From Bacillus sp. REN3 (GTDB taxonomy: Bacteria > Bacillota > Bacilli > Bacillales > Cytobacillaceae): 64,000 nucleotides of DNA. Each line of letters opens with the position of its first letter. Position 1 is the first letter of the stretch. Positions 42,614 to 51,824 of this stretch are shown piece by piece. The notes beneath the pieces are model-generated. The model was given only the letters and a program-made list of their open reading frames with translations, searched no databases and was not told the origin of the DNA. Location: positions 62,001 to 126,000 of the forward strand of contig NZ_JAERSD010000006.1 of assembly GCF_017912555.1 (NCBI RefSeq). The letters are read 5' to 3'. Both the position numbers and the translations under genes were made by a program.

Positions 42614-43389
42614 CTCAATTGCTCACGCTTTTAGAAAAGGAAATCGTAGAGATGGCAAGGAATTTCAAATTGATTTGGGTGCCAATATCCTTTATATTAC
42701 TCGGAGTCATCGACCCCCTGACAACTTACTATATGCCTCAAATCCTTGATTCTGTCGGCGGCCTTCCGGAGGGAGCAGTAATTGAAATACCGGTACCATC
42801 AGCCGCAGAAGTTTTGATTACCAGTATGGGTGAATATCAGACGATTGGTGTCTTGATTATTGCCCTCTCGCTGATGGGAACAATTGCTGGCGAGCGAAAG
42901 AGCGGAGTAGCCCAGTTAATCCTGGTAAAACCGGTCTCATATTTTTCATATATCACTTCTAAATGGATTAGCGGATTGATTTTGTTTATATTTTCACTAT
43001 TTTTAGGCCTTATGGCCAGCTGGTATTATACAGGAATTTTGTTTGAATTCATTCCTATCGCAGATTTCCTGGCAGCAGCCATGATATATGCTCTCTGGCT
43101 TGCCCTCGTGGTTACCGTCGTGATTTTTTTTAGTGCACTTATTAGGCAGCAAGGTGCCGCGGCAGCTATCTCAATTGCAACTGTATTGATTTGGAGCTTG
43201 ATTGGAGGCTCATTTTCCCACCTGCTCGAATGGAGTCCAACTCAATTATTCGATTATGCATCTAATTTGCTAATGACTGGTAGGATACCACAAAACACGC
43301 TGCCGGCTACTTTTTTGACTGCGGGAATCATTGTACTGCTTCTTGTTTTGGCAGTGATGGTGTTGAGACAACAAGAACTTGCCGATTAG
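42610..43389 (+). CDS. yxlG: ABC transporter permease (YxlG-like)
   Basis: A 259-residue ABC-2 permease with six membrane helices (KLIWVPISFILLGVIDP, YQTIGVLIIALSLMGTIAGERKSG, with later helices to the end). The GERKSG motif marks the coupling region of ABC-2 exporters. ATGA overlap with the ATPase gene indicates coupled translation. Cargo unknown. Confidence 0.88.
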   Translation: MTQLLTLLEKEIVEMARNFKLIWVPISFILLGVIDPLTTYYMPQILDSVGGLPEGAVIEIPVPSAAEVLITSMGEYQTIGVLIIALSLMGTIAGERKSGVAQLILVKPVSYFSYITSKWISGLILFIFSLFLGLMASWYYTGILFEFIPIADFLAAAMIYALWLALVVTVVIFFSALIRQQGAAAAISIATVLIWSLIGGSFSHLLEWSPTQLFDYASNLLMTGRIPQNTLPATFLTAGIIVLLLVLAVMVLRQQELAD

Positions 43390-43398
43390 CTTGGAGCC

Positions 43399-43427
43399 TG
43401 GTTCCTTGATGGACCAGGTCTTTTTTT
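43399..43427 (+). terminator. Terminator after the yxlEFG-like operon
   Basis: Stem CCTGGT / ACCAGG with a loop of about 10, then CTTTTTTT. Confidence 0.75.
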
Positions 43428-43770
43428 ACCTTAAAAAGAGCAATGGCTTATACATGATAGAGTACTAGTTTGGGGTACAACTGGCTAGAACTAATAAACC
43501 ATCTGGCTTCAGCTCACGGACAACCTGTCACTAGGCGTTCTTTCACCTTGCCTTTATCCTGGAGGGGCTCTTGCCAGGCTTTGTTAATAGGAAGACTTGA
43601 GTATGTCTCGATATGCCATTTGTCCTGTTTTAATTAATTGATTGTCGAAAACTTTATTTAGTTTTTCGAAATAAATAGTTCTTAAGGCAATTGTAAAGAA
43701 ATTATGAACAATATTTTCTAAGTCTAAAGACCTGTGTTTCTGGTTAACAGGTTGAATGCATGTCGAAATC

Positions 43771-43804
43771 ATTATATTGCCAAATTCCGTAATTGCAATA
43801 TAAT
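43771..43804 (+). promoter_or_regulatory. Inverted repeat around the putative promoter of the subtilase gene
   Basis: ATTATATTGC (43771-43780) and GCAATATAAT (43795-43804) form a perfect 10-bp inverted repeat with a 14-nt spacer. It contains TTGCCA (43777) and TATAAT (43799) 16 bp apart, so the promoter lies inside the palindrome. It may be an operator for a repressor. The rest of 43428-43770 shows no gene. Confidence 0.5.
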
Positions 43805-43831
43805 GAAAATTAAGAAAAAAGGAGGGGTTTT

Positions 43832-45217
43832 ATGTCGACAAGGAGAAAGTTATATTCCGGCACTTTAGCGGTACTTTTAGGTGCAGCTACAATCTTCAGT
43901 ACGGGAATGGCGAAAGGTGAGGCACAAACAGAAAAGAACAATTACATAGTGGTCTTTAAAGATGAACAAGGTTTGCCGCAAGGCTTTGAAAAAGCAATCA
44001 GGGATGCTGGCGGAAAGATTGAAGCTAGGCTGGACAAGCTCGGTGCGGTAGAAGTTAATTCCGAGAATGCCAACTTCCTGAAAGACGTAAAAAAATCTTC
44101 GCTTGTACTTGAGGCAGGGGCTGAAAACATTGTATATCCTGAAAAGCCAGTTGAGGTTGAAGCTGTGCAAGCAGAAGACTTTACACAAGGCGCAGATATA
44201 TATGAAAGCTTGATGTGGGATGTTAAGCAAGTAACGGAAAATGGAGCTTCATGGGAGCTTCCTGGCGGTACAGGAAAGCCCGCTAAAGGGGAAGATATTG
44301 TAGTCGCAGTAATCGATACAGGAATTGACTATGACCATCCAGATCTAAAAGAAAATTATGCGTATGGAAAATCCTTTGTTCCGGGATACGAGGATGCGAT
44401 TGACCAGAATGGCCATGGAACCCATGTTGCTGGTTCTATCGCTGCAAAAGGAAGGGCACTTGGTGTCGGACCGGATCTGAAGGTTGCGGCCTATCGTGTC
44501 TTTGGGCCAACAGGCGGAGCAGAGACATCACATATAGCGGATGCGTTAATGACGGCAGCCGATGATAATGTTGATGTTGTTAACATGTCCCTAGGCGGCT
44601 ATGACTGGTTCCAAAATCCGGACTATGCGACAAAAGAAATTGTAGCGGATGTCCACCTTTTCAATCGAGCCATTCAATATGCCATCAAGAAGGGGGTTAC
44701 AGTTGTAGGATCTGCTGGAAACAATGGTGTGGACCTCAGCAGTCCTGGGAAGTTGTCCGGTGACGATAAAGGTGCTACCCATAGAAGCCCGAGCAGCCAG
44801 ACAATGATCAGGGTTTCAGCGGGAGGAATGCTGAAGAACCTTACGTTCTATTCAAATTATGGAGTAGGGAAAATAGATGTAATGGCACCTGGGGGAGACC
44901 TTGGGCCGAACTATGACCCTGTGAAAAAGACTGGAAGGGATAATAGTTACCTTGCATGGAGCACTGTTCCAAAGCTCGATGCGGATTACAATGTTGTCGG
45001 GCACCAATACGCGGGCTATGCCGGAACTTCCATGGCAGCCCCAAAAACAGCGGCACTTGCTGGAGTCGTGATCGCAAAGCATGGGAAAGATAATATTTCT
45101 CCAGCACAGGTCAAATCTATTATACAAAATTCCACTGAGGATGTATTTGAACCTGGCTATGATGCAAAATCTGGCTTCGGTTTAATCAATGCTGTCAAAG
45201 CATTAAGCAGAAAATAA
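43832..45217 (+). CDS. Secreted subtilisin-like serine protease (S8)
   Basis: A 461-residue subtilase: signal peptide, an I9-type propeptide (NYIVVFKDEQGLPQGFEKAI region), and the catalytic domain with Asp162 (VIDTGIDYDHPD), His195 (NGHGTHVAG) and Ser400 (AGTSMAAP), plus oxyanion Asn in SAGNNG. It would degrade extracellular protein after self-processing. ATG 43832 follows AAAAAAGGAGGGG. It has its own promoter and terminator. Confidence 0.92.
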   Translation: MSTRRKLYSGTLAVLLGAATIFSTGMAKGEAQTEKNNYIVVFKDEQGLPQGFEKAIRDAGGKIEARLDKLGAVEVNSENANFLKDVKKSSLVLEAGAENIVYPEKPVEVEAVQAEDFTQGADIYESLMWDVKQVTENGASWELPGGTGKPAKGEDIVVAVIDTGIDYDHPDLKENYAYGKSFVPGYEDAIDQNGHGTHVAGSIAAKGRALGVGPDLKVAAYRVFGPTGGAETSHIADALMTAADDNVDVVNMSLGGYDWFQNPDYATKEIVADVHLFNRAIQYAIKKGVTVVGSAGNNGVDLSSPGKLSGDDKGATHRSPSSQTMIRVSAGGMLKNLTFYSNYGVGKIDVMAPGGDLGPNYDPVKKTGRDNSYLAWSTVPKLDADYNVVGHQYAGYAGTSMAAPKTAALAGVVIAKHGKDNISPAQVKSIIQNSTEDVFEPGYDAKSGFGLINAVKALSRK

Positions 45218-45224
45218 GAGAAAA

Positions 45225-45258
45225 CGGCCGGACAGGGATTCCCTGACCGGCCGATTCT
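45225..45258 (+). terminator. Terminator after the subtilase gene
   Basis: Stem CGGCCGG-ACAGGG / CCCTG-ACCGGCCG with a short loop, followed by ATTCTCTTT. Confidence 0.7.
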
Positions 45259-45995
45259 CTTTGGCGGATCTTTTCAGCATCCAGACTTGTTTCGTTTCTT
45301 GGCAGATTTTCATCATTGCCTTCTGTTCTTCCGGTAACTTTTTTGCAAGTATTATATTTCATCATCCCGGGCCTAATTCAGGAGATGGAGCCTTAAACCA
45401 TGTGAATGGGTTTGCCTTGTTAACACAACGAGGGGTTACGCGAGAAAGCGGGGCTATCTTTGCAGAAAGGATCTGCTGCACTGATCATGTGGCCGAATTT
45501 TTTGATAGTTTATGGAAATATTTCCGATCTTCCAGGTTTAACAGTTTTCGAAAGAACCCCCTTCCTCAAGGAAGTTAAAGGGCGAAGCCCAATTATAAGG
45601 GAGGGGATGAATTTAAGTTAACGTAAGCTAACGGCTTGTGCTACAAGAAAGATGGCCTTAAATTAAATTGGGAGAAATTATAAATCTTGACCAAGGAACG
45701 AAATTACTTGAATGTTCTCGATATGACTCGGGCATCGTTTCAGAACATCACGCGCTGAATGCCAGGCTATGGCAGGGATGGATGCTGCTTGAATGGGGCA
45801 GATTTTTTGGAATCCACCATCCCCGTATTGGCATTTGACTTCGGCCTGCTAAAAAGCAGCCAGATATTGAGATTGCTTTTCTCTTTCATCATTTATGACT
45901 ATTGAAATTATTTCCAAATCCCTTTACCTCGTTTATGTTCCTTCTAGCAGGCTAAAATTTATATAGAAATCCACAAAAACAAAGGAGGCAGGAAA
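45259..45995. other. Gene-poor region
   Basis: About 740 bases without a convincing gene. A plus-strand frame of about 105 codons near 45261-45578 has no ribosome site and overlaps the terminator. A small GGGC-GAA-GCCC hairpin lies at about 45581-45591. The region could hold a decayed element but I cannot identify one. Confidence 0.4.
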
Positions 45996-46322
45996 ATGAC
46001 AGACCAGCGTTATCAAGAATGTATCGAGGCATGCAATGCTTGTATCGAAGCCTGCAATACTTGTTTTGATGCATGTTTAAAGGAAGAAGATGTTAAAATG
46101 ATGGCGGAATGCATCAGGATGGACAGGGAATGTGCTGAGATGTGTGGAATGGCCATAACGGCGATGCAGACAGGAAGCCAATTTGTGAAGCAAATTTGCG
46201 GTTTGTGTGCCGACATTTGTGAAGCGTGCGGGAACGAATGTAACAAGCATGACCACGAACATTGCAAGAGATGTGCGGAAGCCTGCTTCAAGTGTGCTGA
46301 AGAATGCAGGAAAATGGCGTGA
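45996..46322 (+). CDS. Cytosolic copper-storage protein, four-helix bundle (Csp3/YhjQ-like)
   Basis: A 108-residue DUF326 protein with many cysteines in repeated CxxxC and CxxC spacing along four helices (ECIEACNACIEACNTCFDAC, ICGLCADICEACGNEC, HCKRCAEACFKC). Csp proteins bind many Cu(I) ions in the core of the bundle. It lacks a signal peptide, so it is the cytosolic type. ATG 45996 follows AAAGGAGGCAGG. It lies apart from the copA-copZ operon in this window, and no CsoR-like site was seen before it. Confidence 0.88.
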   Translation: MTDQRYQECIEACNACIEACNTCFDACLKEEDVKMMAECIRMDRECAEMCGMAITAMQTGSQFVKQICGLCADICEACGNECNKHDHEHCKRCAEACFKCAEECRKMA

Positions 46323-46330
46323 TAGCAGGA

Positions 46331-46357
46331 GAAAACCAGCTGCAGGGCTGGTTTTTT
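46331..46357 (+). terminator. Terminator after the copper-storage gene
   Basis: Stem AAAACCAGC / GCTGGTTTT with a 6-nt loop and T tail. Confidence 0.85.
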
Positions 46358-46597
46358 TATGGAGTGCAATTTAATGTCTAAATCGTGAAGGCAGGGTTTG
46401 TATCTTGTCAAGCGGGATTCAAGAGCCATGGGACGACGAAAAGGCCTCTCCTGGTAACCAACCGACCGAAAAACGGCCAATTCTCTCTCTGATAAATGGT
46501 CAACAGCAAATTTTCCTTTCAAGTCGACGATTACATATTGAACAAGGAATCAATTTATGGCATCTTGTAGTATAAAGATATTTTTGGAGGCTAGATG

Positions 46598-47578
46598 ATG
46601 CAGATTGAATTGATAAAGTGCCATGGTTCAAATAATGATTTCCTGCTCATTGATGAGATGGAAAGTCGCTACCAGTTTGATGATCACAAAAGGCGGCAGC
46701 TTGCACTTGCCTTATGTGACAGGAAGTCCTCATTGGGTGCAGACGGGATTCTATATATTTTGGATAGTGCTGATACAGATGCAAAAATGCGTATCTTTAA
46801 TTCAGATGGCTCTGAAGCTTCCATGTGCGGAAACGGCCTTCGCTGTGCTGGAAGGTACGTTTGTGAGAAGCTTGGAAAAGAAGAGGCGGTGATTGAAACG
46901 ATGAAAGCAAACCTGCAGGTAAAAAAGCATGATGCTCTTTATCCCGACATCCCGACCTACCAGGTCGAAATTTCGCCAGTCTCTTTCAAATTGGAAGATC
47001 TGCCGCTAAACATGGACAGGGAAACGCTGATACAGGAAAAAGTTCATCAACTGGACGAGGATCTGCTATTTACAGCTTTGGCTGTTCCGAATCCTCATTT
47101 GACTGCAATTGTCCAAAAGGATCAACTTGAATCAAATCTGCAAAAAAAGATTAGCGAGAAAGTGAACCGCCCAAACAACCTGTTTCCAGATGGTGTGAAT
47201 GTCAGTTTCATCAGGCTGCTTGAAAAAGGGAGTATTTATGTAAGGACTTTCGAACGAGGCGTCGGCTTCACCAATGCCTGTGGAACCGCCATGTCAGCTT
47301 CAACACTGGTGACATGCCTGATAAAGGAAAATGAGTTGGAAAAGCCAATCAATGTATACAATAATGGCGGGATGGTCCTGTGTGCGGTCCATGAGAAACA
47401 AGGATCCTATACGATTGATTTAATCGGGAATGCGACGTTCGTATATTCCGCCCGGCTAGAAATTGATTTTACTGAGAAGGGGATTGTTTCTGGTATTCTT
47501 GAAAAGGAACCATATAGCGAAGGTTTGCAGTATGAGAAGCTGCAGGAACACGCTAGAGCATATTTAGCCAATTTTTGA
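46598..47578 (+). CDS. dapF: Diaminopimelate epimerase-like protein, long variant
   Basis: About 326 residues with the two DapF catalytic cysteines: SMCGNGLRCAGR and FTNACGTAMSAS, and the Asn-rich NNDFLLID at the start. The epimerase interconverts LL- and meso-diaminopimelate for wall and lysine synthesis. It is about 40 residues longer than usual and its N-terminal motif is IKCHGSNNDF instead of the typical MHGLGNDF, so it may be a paralogue, such as another amino acid racemase. ATG 46598 is 7 nt from GGAGG; ATG 46595 is closer. No dap or lysine genes are next to it. Confidence 0.78.
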   Translation: MQIELIKCHGSNNDFLLIDEMESRYQFDDHKRRQLALALCDRKSSLGADGILYILDSADTDAKMRIFNSDGSEASMCGNGLRCAGRYVCEKLGKEEAVIETMKANLQVKKHDALYPDIPTYQVEISPVSFKLEDLPLNMDRETLIQEKVHQLDEDLLFTALAVPNPHLTAIVQKDQLESNLQKKISEKVNRPNNLFPDGVNVSFIRLLEKGSIYVRTFERGVGFTNACGTAMSASTLVTCLIKENELEKPINVYNNGGMVLCAVHEKQGSYTIDLIGNATFVYSARLEIDFTEKGIVSGILEKEPYSEGLQYEKLQEHARAYLANF

Positions 47579-47587
47579 TCCATACAA

Positions 47588-47617
47588 GAAATCCTGAGGG
47601 GAGCTACCTCAGGATTT
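47588..47617. terminator. Bidirectional terminator between the epimerase and ligD genes
   Basis: Stem AAATCCTGAGG / CCTCAGGATTT with a 7-nt loop; it overlaps the end of ligD. Confidence 0.85.
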
Positions 47618-49441
47618 TGTTTTCAGGAAATCGAGTACAGGCCCGAGCCGCTGTATGTCTTTTGTCTTGAAAAAATCCTTGAAAGGACACCCAAGAGTTT
47701 TGACTCGCTGCAACACAGATTCCAGCGTATAATCTTCGATTTTTAGCTCTTTGTTCACTTCCTCCCAGAAAAGCGGAGCTGCAATGCTTGCTGTTTTTTT
47801 TCCTCTTGCAGAATAAGGGCTGACTATCGTTTTCCCTTCTGCATGCTGAACATAATCGACATACAGCCGGTTGCCCCGGTTCTTTTTTAGTCTTTCGATT
47901 GTAAAGGATCCTGGGTCCTTAGAAACAAGATAATTGGCTATGAAATGGGTGAACAACCTGGTTTCTTCATAACGGTATGTGTTTGCAGGCAGAGGGATAT
48001 AAATTTGCAGTCCCTTGTTTCCAGACGTCTTGACAAAACTGAACAGCTTTAGTTCATCAAGTACCTCCTTAATTAGCAACGCAGCGTTGATTGCTAAATT
48101 GAAGTATTCACTTGAAGGCGGATCCAGGTCAAAGACGATTTCATCTGGGCAATGGCTATCCATTGTCTGGAAAGGTATATGAAATTCGATAGCGATTTGA
48201 TTTCCCAGCCATAACAATGTTTTCAGGTTATTGCAGACAATGTATTCGATTCCTTCTGCATATGACGTTTCAACGAAGTCAGGTGCATACTCAGGGACAT
48301 TTTTTTGGTAAAAGGCCTCTCCGAATGTACCGTGTGGATACCTGATGACCGTTAACAGCCTATCCTTTAGAAAGGGAAGCAAAAACGGCGAGATTTCTCG
48401 CAAATAGTTGACGTAATCCATCTTTGTAATCAGAGGTTTTTCCCACAGAGGTTTCTCGGGATGGGTAATCTCGATACCTGGGGGCAGATTTTTTTGCTGG
48501 AAAATGAATCTATCGTGGGTGCATTCCTCAGGAATCAAATCGAACCTGAATTGATGGAAGTGAGGCTCCCGCAATTGGCCATCATAAACCTCTAGGTATT
48601 TGACATCAAGGCAAATCGCCGGTTCAACATAGATATATTCTTCATCTTCGCGGCTGCTGTTTTCCTGGATGATTTGATAGAGGGCGTTTTTTTCTTCAGG
48701 TCTGAAGCCGAAAATAACCAGGCCGATTTCATGAATCTTTGATTTTTTAAAAACCGATATATAAAAGTACCCGTTGGACTTTTCATACGCTGTGACAAAA
48801 CAGGATACGAATTTCCAATTTTTTGCCTTGATCCATGAGCCAGTGCGTCTTCCTTCCTCCCATATACTTTTTGTTTTTTTAGCAACCAGTCCTTCACCAT
48901 CATATAGCACAATATTTTCCCATAATGCACGGTAGCTGGAATCTCTCGGAATAAGCTGGAGCAGTCTGGGATCAGCCGGGTCAGGGGAAAGGAGCTGGCT
49001 TGTATCTGCAAAAAGACGTTCAAGTTTTGAACGCCTCGTACCATATGACTGCAACACGAGGCTTTTACCTTCAAATTCAATGATATCGAAGACCAGCAAC
49101 CTGCAGGGGCGTTTTTTCGCTAGCTCTGAAATCCGTCCGGGTGACCTCATCCGGCCCCTTGTCTGGATACCTGAAAAATCGGCCTTGAATGGATTTTCGA
49201 GGAGAACAAGCTCCGCATCGAGAGTCAATGGCAAATACGGTTTAAATAACTTTTCTTGCGTATTCAGATAATCACTGATTTCAGGGAAAATCGGCAGCAG
49301 CGGCTTGCCATTCCTGCTTGTCAGCCTCATCTCATCCCCCCACGATAATATAGCCCGGAAACCATCATATTTTACTTCGTACCACCATCCGTTTCCTTCT
49401 GGAATATCAAAAGCCAGCGTCGGAAGCATAGGCTTCAGCAT
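47609..49441 (-). CDS. ligD: NHEJ DNA ligase/polymerase LigD
   Basis: A 610-residue two-domain protein. The N-terminal ATP-dependent ligase has the nucleotidyl-transfer lysine Lys24 in EVKYDGFRA and motifs DAELVLLE, YDGEGLVAKK and GSWIKAKN. The C-terminal primase-like polymerase domain holds FDLDPP and SGNKGLQIYIPLP. The 3'-phosphoesterase domain of pseudomonad LigD is absent, as in B. subtilis. With Ku it joins double-strand breaks, especially in spores. It is divergent from ku across a 136-bp gap. Start ATG 49441 has AAAGGATGG before it. Confidence 0.94.
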   Translation of the reverse strand: MLKPMLPTLAFDIPEGNGWWYEVKYDGFRAILSWGDEMRLTSRNGKPLLPIFPEISDYLNTQEKLFKPYLPLTLDAELVLLENPFKADFSGIQTRGRMRSPGRISELAKKRPCRLLVFDIIEFEGKSLVLQSYGTRRSKLERLFADTSQLLSPDPADPRLLQLIPRDSSYRALWENIVLYDGEGLVAKKTKSIWEEGRRTGSWIKAKNWKFVSCFVTAYEKSNGYFYISVFKKSKIHEIGLVIFGFRPEEKNALYQIIQENSSREDEEYIYVEPAICLDVKYLEVYDGQLREPHFHQFRFDLIPEECTHDRFIFQQKNLPPGIEITHPEKPLWEKPLITKMDYVNYLREISPFLLPFLKDRLLTVIRYPHGTFGEAFYQKNVPEYAPDFVETSYAEGIEYIVCNNLKTLLWLGNQIAIEFHIPFQTMDSHCPDEIVFDLDPPSSEYFNLAINAALLIKEVLDELKLFSFVKTSGNKGLQIYIPLPANTYRYEETRLFTHFIANYLVSKDPGSFTIERLKKNRGNRLYVDYVQHAEGKTIVSPYSARGKKTASIAAPLFWEEVNKELKIEDYTLESVLQRVKTLGCPFKDFFKTKDIQRLGPVLDFLKTKS

Positions 49442-49577
49442 GCAACCATCCTTTCCCAGTAGTCTTTTTTATTTTATTGTTCCTGAAAAAGCCGAAACTA
49501 ATCTGCTGGGAAAAGTTTTAAGGAATGAATCCCCGCTGGCAATGCAAATTATAAATAAAACAAAAGGATGAGAAGAC

Positions 49578-50417
49578 ATGCATACGATTTGGAAAGGAAG
49601 CATCAGTTTTGGCCTTGTCAATATACCAATTAAACTCCATGCAGCCACGGAGGACAAAGACATCAAGCTACGGACTCTGCATAAGCAGTGCCATTCTCCA
49701 ATCAAATACGAAAAGCTATGCCCTGTTTGTGATCAAGAAGTAAAAAATGAAGATATCGTAAAGGCTTATGAGTATACAAAAGGGAAATTCGTAGTCCTTG
49801 AAGACGAGTACCTGGAGGCTTTACGCAAGGAAAACGAGGATAAAGCCGTTGAAATACTTGATTTTGTCAAGATTTCGGATATCGATCCGATTTTTTTCCA
49901 GAGAAGCTACTTCATATCTCCAAACGAAAGTGGCAGCAAAGCCTATTCACTTTTACGGAAGGCCTTGTCGGAATCCGAAAAAGTAGGGATTGCGAAAATC
50001 ATCATCCGAGCAAAGGAACAGCTTGCCATCATCAGGGTGTACGAGAATACCCTCGTCCTCGAAACCATCCATTTCCCAGACGAAGTAAGGAGAACGGTGG
50101 ATGTTCCGAACGTACCTTCAGAAGATAAGGTAACGGAGAAAGAACTTGAAACGGCCATCATGTTAATTGATCAGTTGACAAGTGACTTTGAGCCAGAAAA
50201 ATATACAGATGAATACCGGACAGCCCTTCTTGAGCTCATTGAAGCAAAGCGGACAGGAAAAGAACTGGTCACACCTGCCGCAAAAGAGCCGGTATCCAAT
50301 GTGACCGACTTGATGGCGGCACTGCAGGCTTCAATCGACAGGACGAAACCACAAAAAGATCCTGTGAAGAAAAAGAAGGCAGCAAAGCCAAAAGCAAAAG
50401 AAAAAAAGCAGGCATAA
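49578..50417 (+). CDS. ku: Non-homologous end-joining protein Ku
   Basis: A 279-residue prokaryotic Ku: MHTIWKGSISFGLVNIPIKLHAA start, the beta-barrel core that encircles DNA ends, and a Lys-rich C-terminal tail that helps DNA binding and LigD recruitment. CxxC pairs (KLCPVCDQEV region) are conserved. ATG 49578 follows AAAGGATGAG. The divergent ligD gene gives the complete two-component bacterial NHEJ system. Forespore sigma-G control as in B. subtilis is plausible; I saw only weak promoter matches. Confidence 0.95.
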   Translation: MHTIWKGSISFGLVNIPIKLHAATEDKDIKLRTLHKQCHSPIKYEKLCPVCDQEVKNEDIVKAYEYTKGKFVVLEDEYLEALRKENEDKAVEILDFVKISDIDPIFFQRSYFISPNESGSKAYSLLRKALSESEKVGIAKIIIRAKEQLAIIRVYENTLVLETIHFPDEVRRTVDVPNVPSEDKVTEKELETAIMLIDQLTSDFEPEKYTDEYRTALLELIEAKRTGKELVTPAAKEPVSNVTDLMAALQASIDRTKPQKDPVKKKKAAKPKAKEKKQA

Positions 50418-50463
50418 AACTCTTCCCGTAAAGATTCGATGATACGCAGGGAGAATGGACAGT

Positions 50464-50500
50464 GAACACCAGGCTATTAACCGCCTGGTGTTCATTTTTT
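50464..50500 (+). terminator. Terminator after ku
   Basis: Stem GAACACCAGGC / GCCTGGTGTTC with an 8-nt loop, then ATTTTTTG. Confidence 0.88.
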
Positions 50501-50711
50501 GCTGAGTGCGTTGAGATAATGTCTTTCAGGAATGGATAATGGTTGCTTGGATAGGGGAAATGGGAACGAACAGGGTCAGATCGTTCCCGCCCGGCTTTTC
50601 GGAAGGAACTGTTTACTAAAATAAGGAAGGAATTTGCGTATCACTGTCAAATAACAAGAGCATGGGGTAAAATTTTCCTTAGACCAGAGTAGAAATACAG
50701 GGGGCTGCAAC

Positions 50712-51233
50712 ATGAGAAAAAAATGGATATGGTGGCTTATGATCCTTCCGGTAATGCTGATCATTTTGGGATTTGCAGCTTATTTTGGGTACACGGTCTG
50801 GCAGACAGACGGACAGAAAGGCCCACAGCTGACACAGAAGCAAAAAGAGGCGCTAGAAAAGGTTGCTGTTTTTCAGGAGGAAACAACAGAGCATGAATAT
50901 CGCAACGTCGGGGAATTTATAGCTGATTACCATGAATGGTACAATAAAACGCTCGGATGGGGTGGAATCGATTCTGTAGAATGGAAGGAACAGCAGGTAA
51001 CTGCAACAGAAATACTCAATGTTCTTACTGGAATCCAGACAGATGATCTCGACCTTCAGGCCGACTTCAAAAAGATTGAAAACTATGCGAGAGCAATTGA
51101 AAGTGGAAAGAAGGAGAAGCAGCCGCTTCTTTACCTGCACCGCTATTTCCATGACCTGGATATTGAATTTAATGGGTACAAGCAATCGAAAGACTATTAT
51201 AACATTACGAAATTCAAAGCAAGAAATGATTAA
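50712..51233 (+). CDS. Single-pass membrane protein of unknown function
   Basis: A 173-residue protein with one N-terminal membrane helix (about 6-28) and a soluble, probably helical extracytoplasmic domain (EFIADYHEWYNKTLGWGGID... VLTGIQTDDLDLQADF). It resembles a group of Bacillus proteins without known function. The ribosome site before ATG 50712 (AGGGGGC) is moderate. It is followed by the phosphodiesterase gene after 58 bp. Confidence 0.7.
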   Translation: MRKKWIWWLMILPVMLIILGFAAYFGYTVWQTDGQKGPQLTQKQKEALEKVAVFQEETTEHEYRNVGEFIADYHEWYNKTLGWGGIDSVEWKEQQVTATEILNVLTGIQTDDLDLQADFKKIENYARAIESGKKEKQPLLYLHRYFHDLDIEFNGYKQSKDYYNITKFKARND

Positions 51234-51291
51234 TCGGGAGACATCCGGGTACGATAAGGAAGGCACCTAATATGAAAGGAGTGCTGCCAGC

Positions 51292-51789
51292 ATGAAGATT
51301 GTGGTTTTATCCGACACCCATATGCCGAAAAAGGGAAGGACCCTTCCAGGTAAGTTGCTCAGGGAATTGGATAGCGCGGATTATATTATCCATGCAGGTG
51401 ACTGGCAGACAATTGAATTATACAATGAACTGGGGAAATATGCCGAAGTCAAAGGTGTGACAGGGAATGTGGACAGCCCTGAATTGAAGGCAAAGCTGAA
51501 TTCTAAAGAAATCCTAGTCGTGAATGATTTTAGGATCGGTATTGTGCATGGCCATGGATCAGGTAAGACAACCGAAAGGCGTGCTCAGGACGCTTTCAAG
51601 GATGAACGGGTCGATTGGATAGTCTATGGACATTCACACATTCCCGTTCTAAAGGAATTGGCTGGAACAATATTGTTCAATCCAGGCTCCCCGACGGATA
51701 AAAGGCGTCAAAAGGAGTTTTCATTCGGAATCATGACAGTAACGGATGTTGTTCGGGCAGAGCATATTTTTTATTCGGACAGGACATGA
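51292..51789 (+). CDS. Calcineurin-like phosphodiesterase (YfcE/YsnB type)
   Basis: A 165-residue metallophosphoesterase with all metal-ligand motifs: SDTHMPKKGR, HAGDWQT, GNVDSPE, GIVHGHGSGKT, YGHSHIP and NPGSPTDKR. Such enzymes are Mn-dependent phosphodiesterases; the natural substrate is uncertain. ATG 51292 follows GAAAGGAGTGCTGCC. It is likely cotranscribed with the unknown gene that follows after 35 bp. Confidence 0.9.
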   Translation: MKIVVLSDTHMPKKGRTLPGKLLRELDSADYIIHAGDWQTIELYNELGKYAEVKGVTGNVDSPELKAKLNSKEILVVNDFRIGIVHGHGSGKTTERRAQDAFKDERVDWIVYGHSHIPVLKELAGTILFNPGSPTDKRRQKEFSFGIMTVTDVVRAEHIFYSDRT

Positions 51790-51824
51790 AAAGGACTTTA
51801 CTATTTTAAAGGAGTTTTGAGCTA

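Noticed and set aside
45261-45578. A plus-strand frame of about 105 codons after the subtilase gene
   Set aside because: It begins in the terminator of the previous gene, lacks a ribosome site and has the composition of non-coding DNA.
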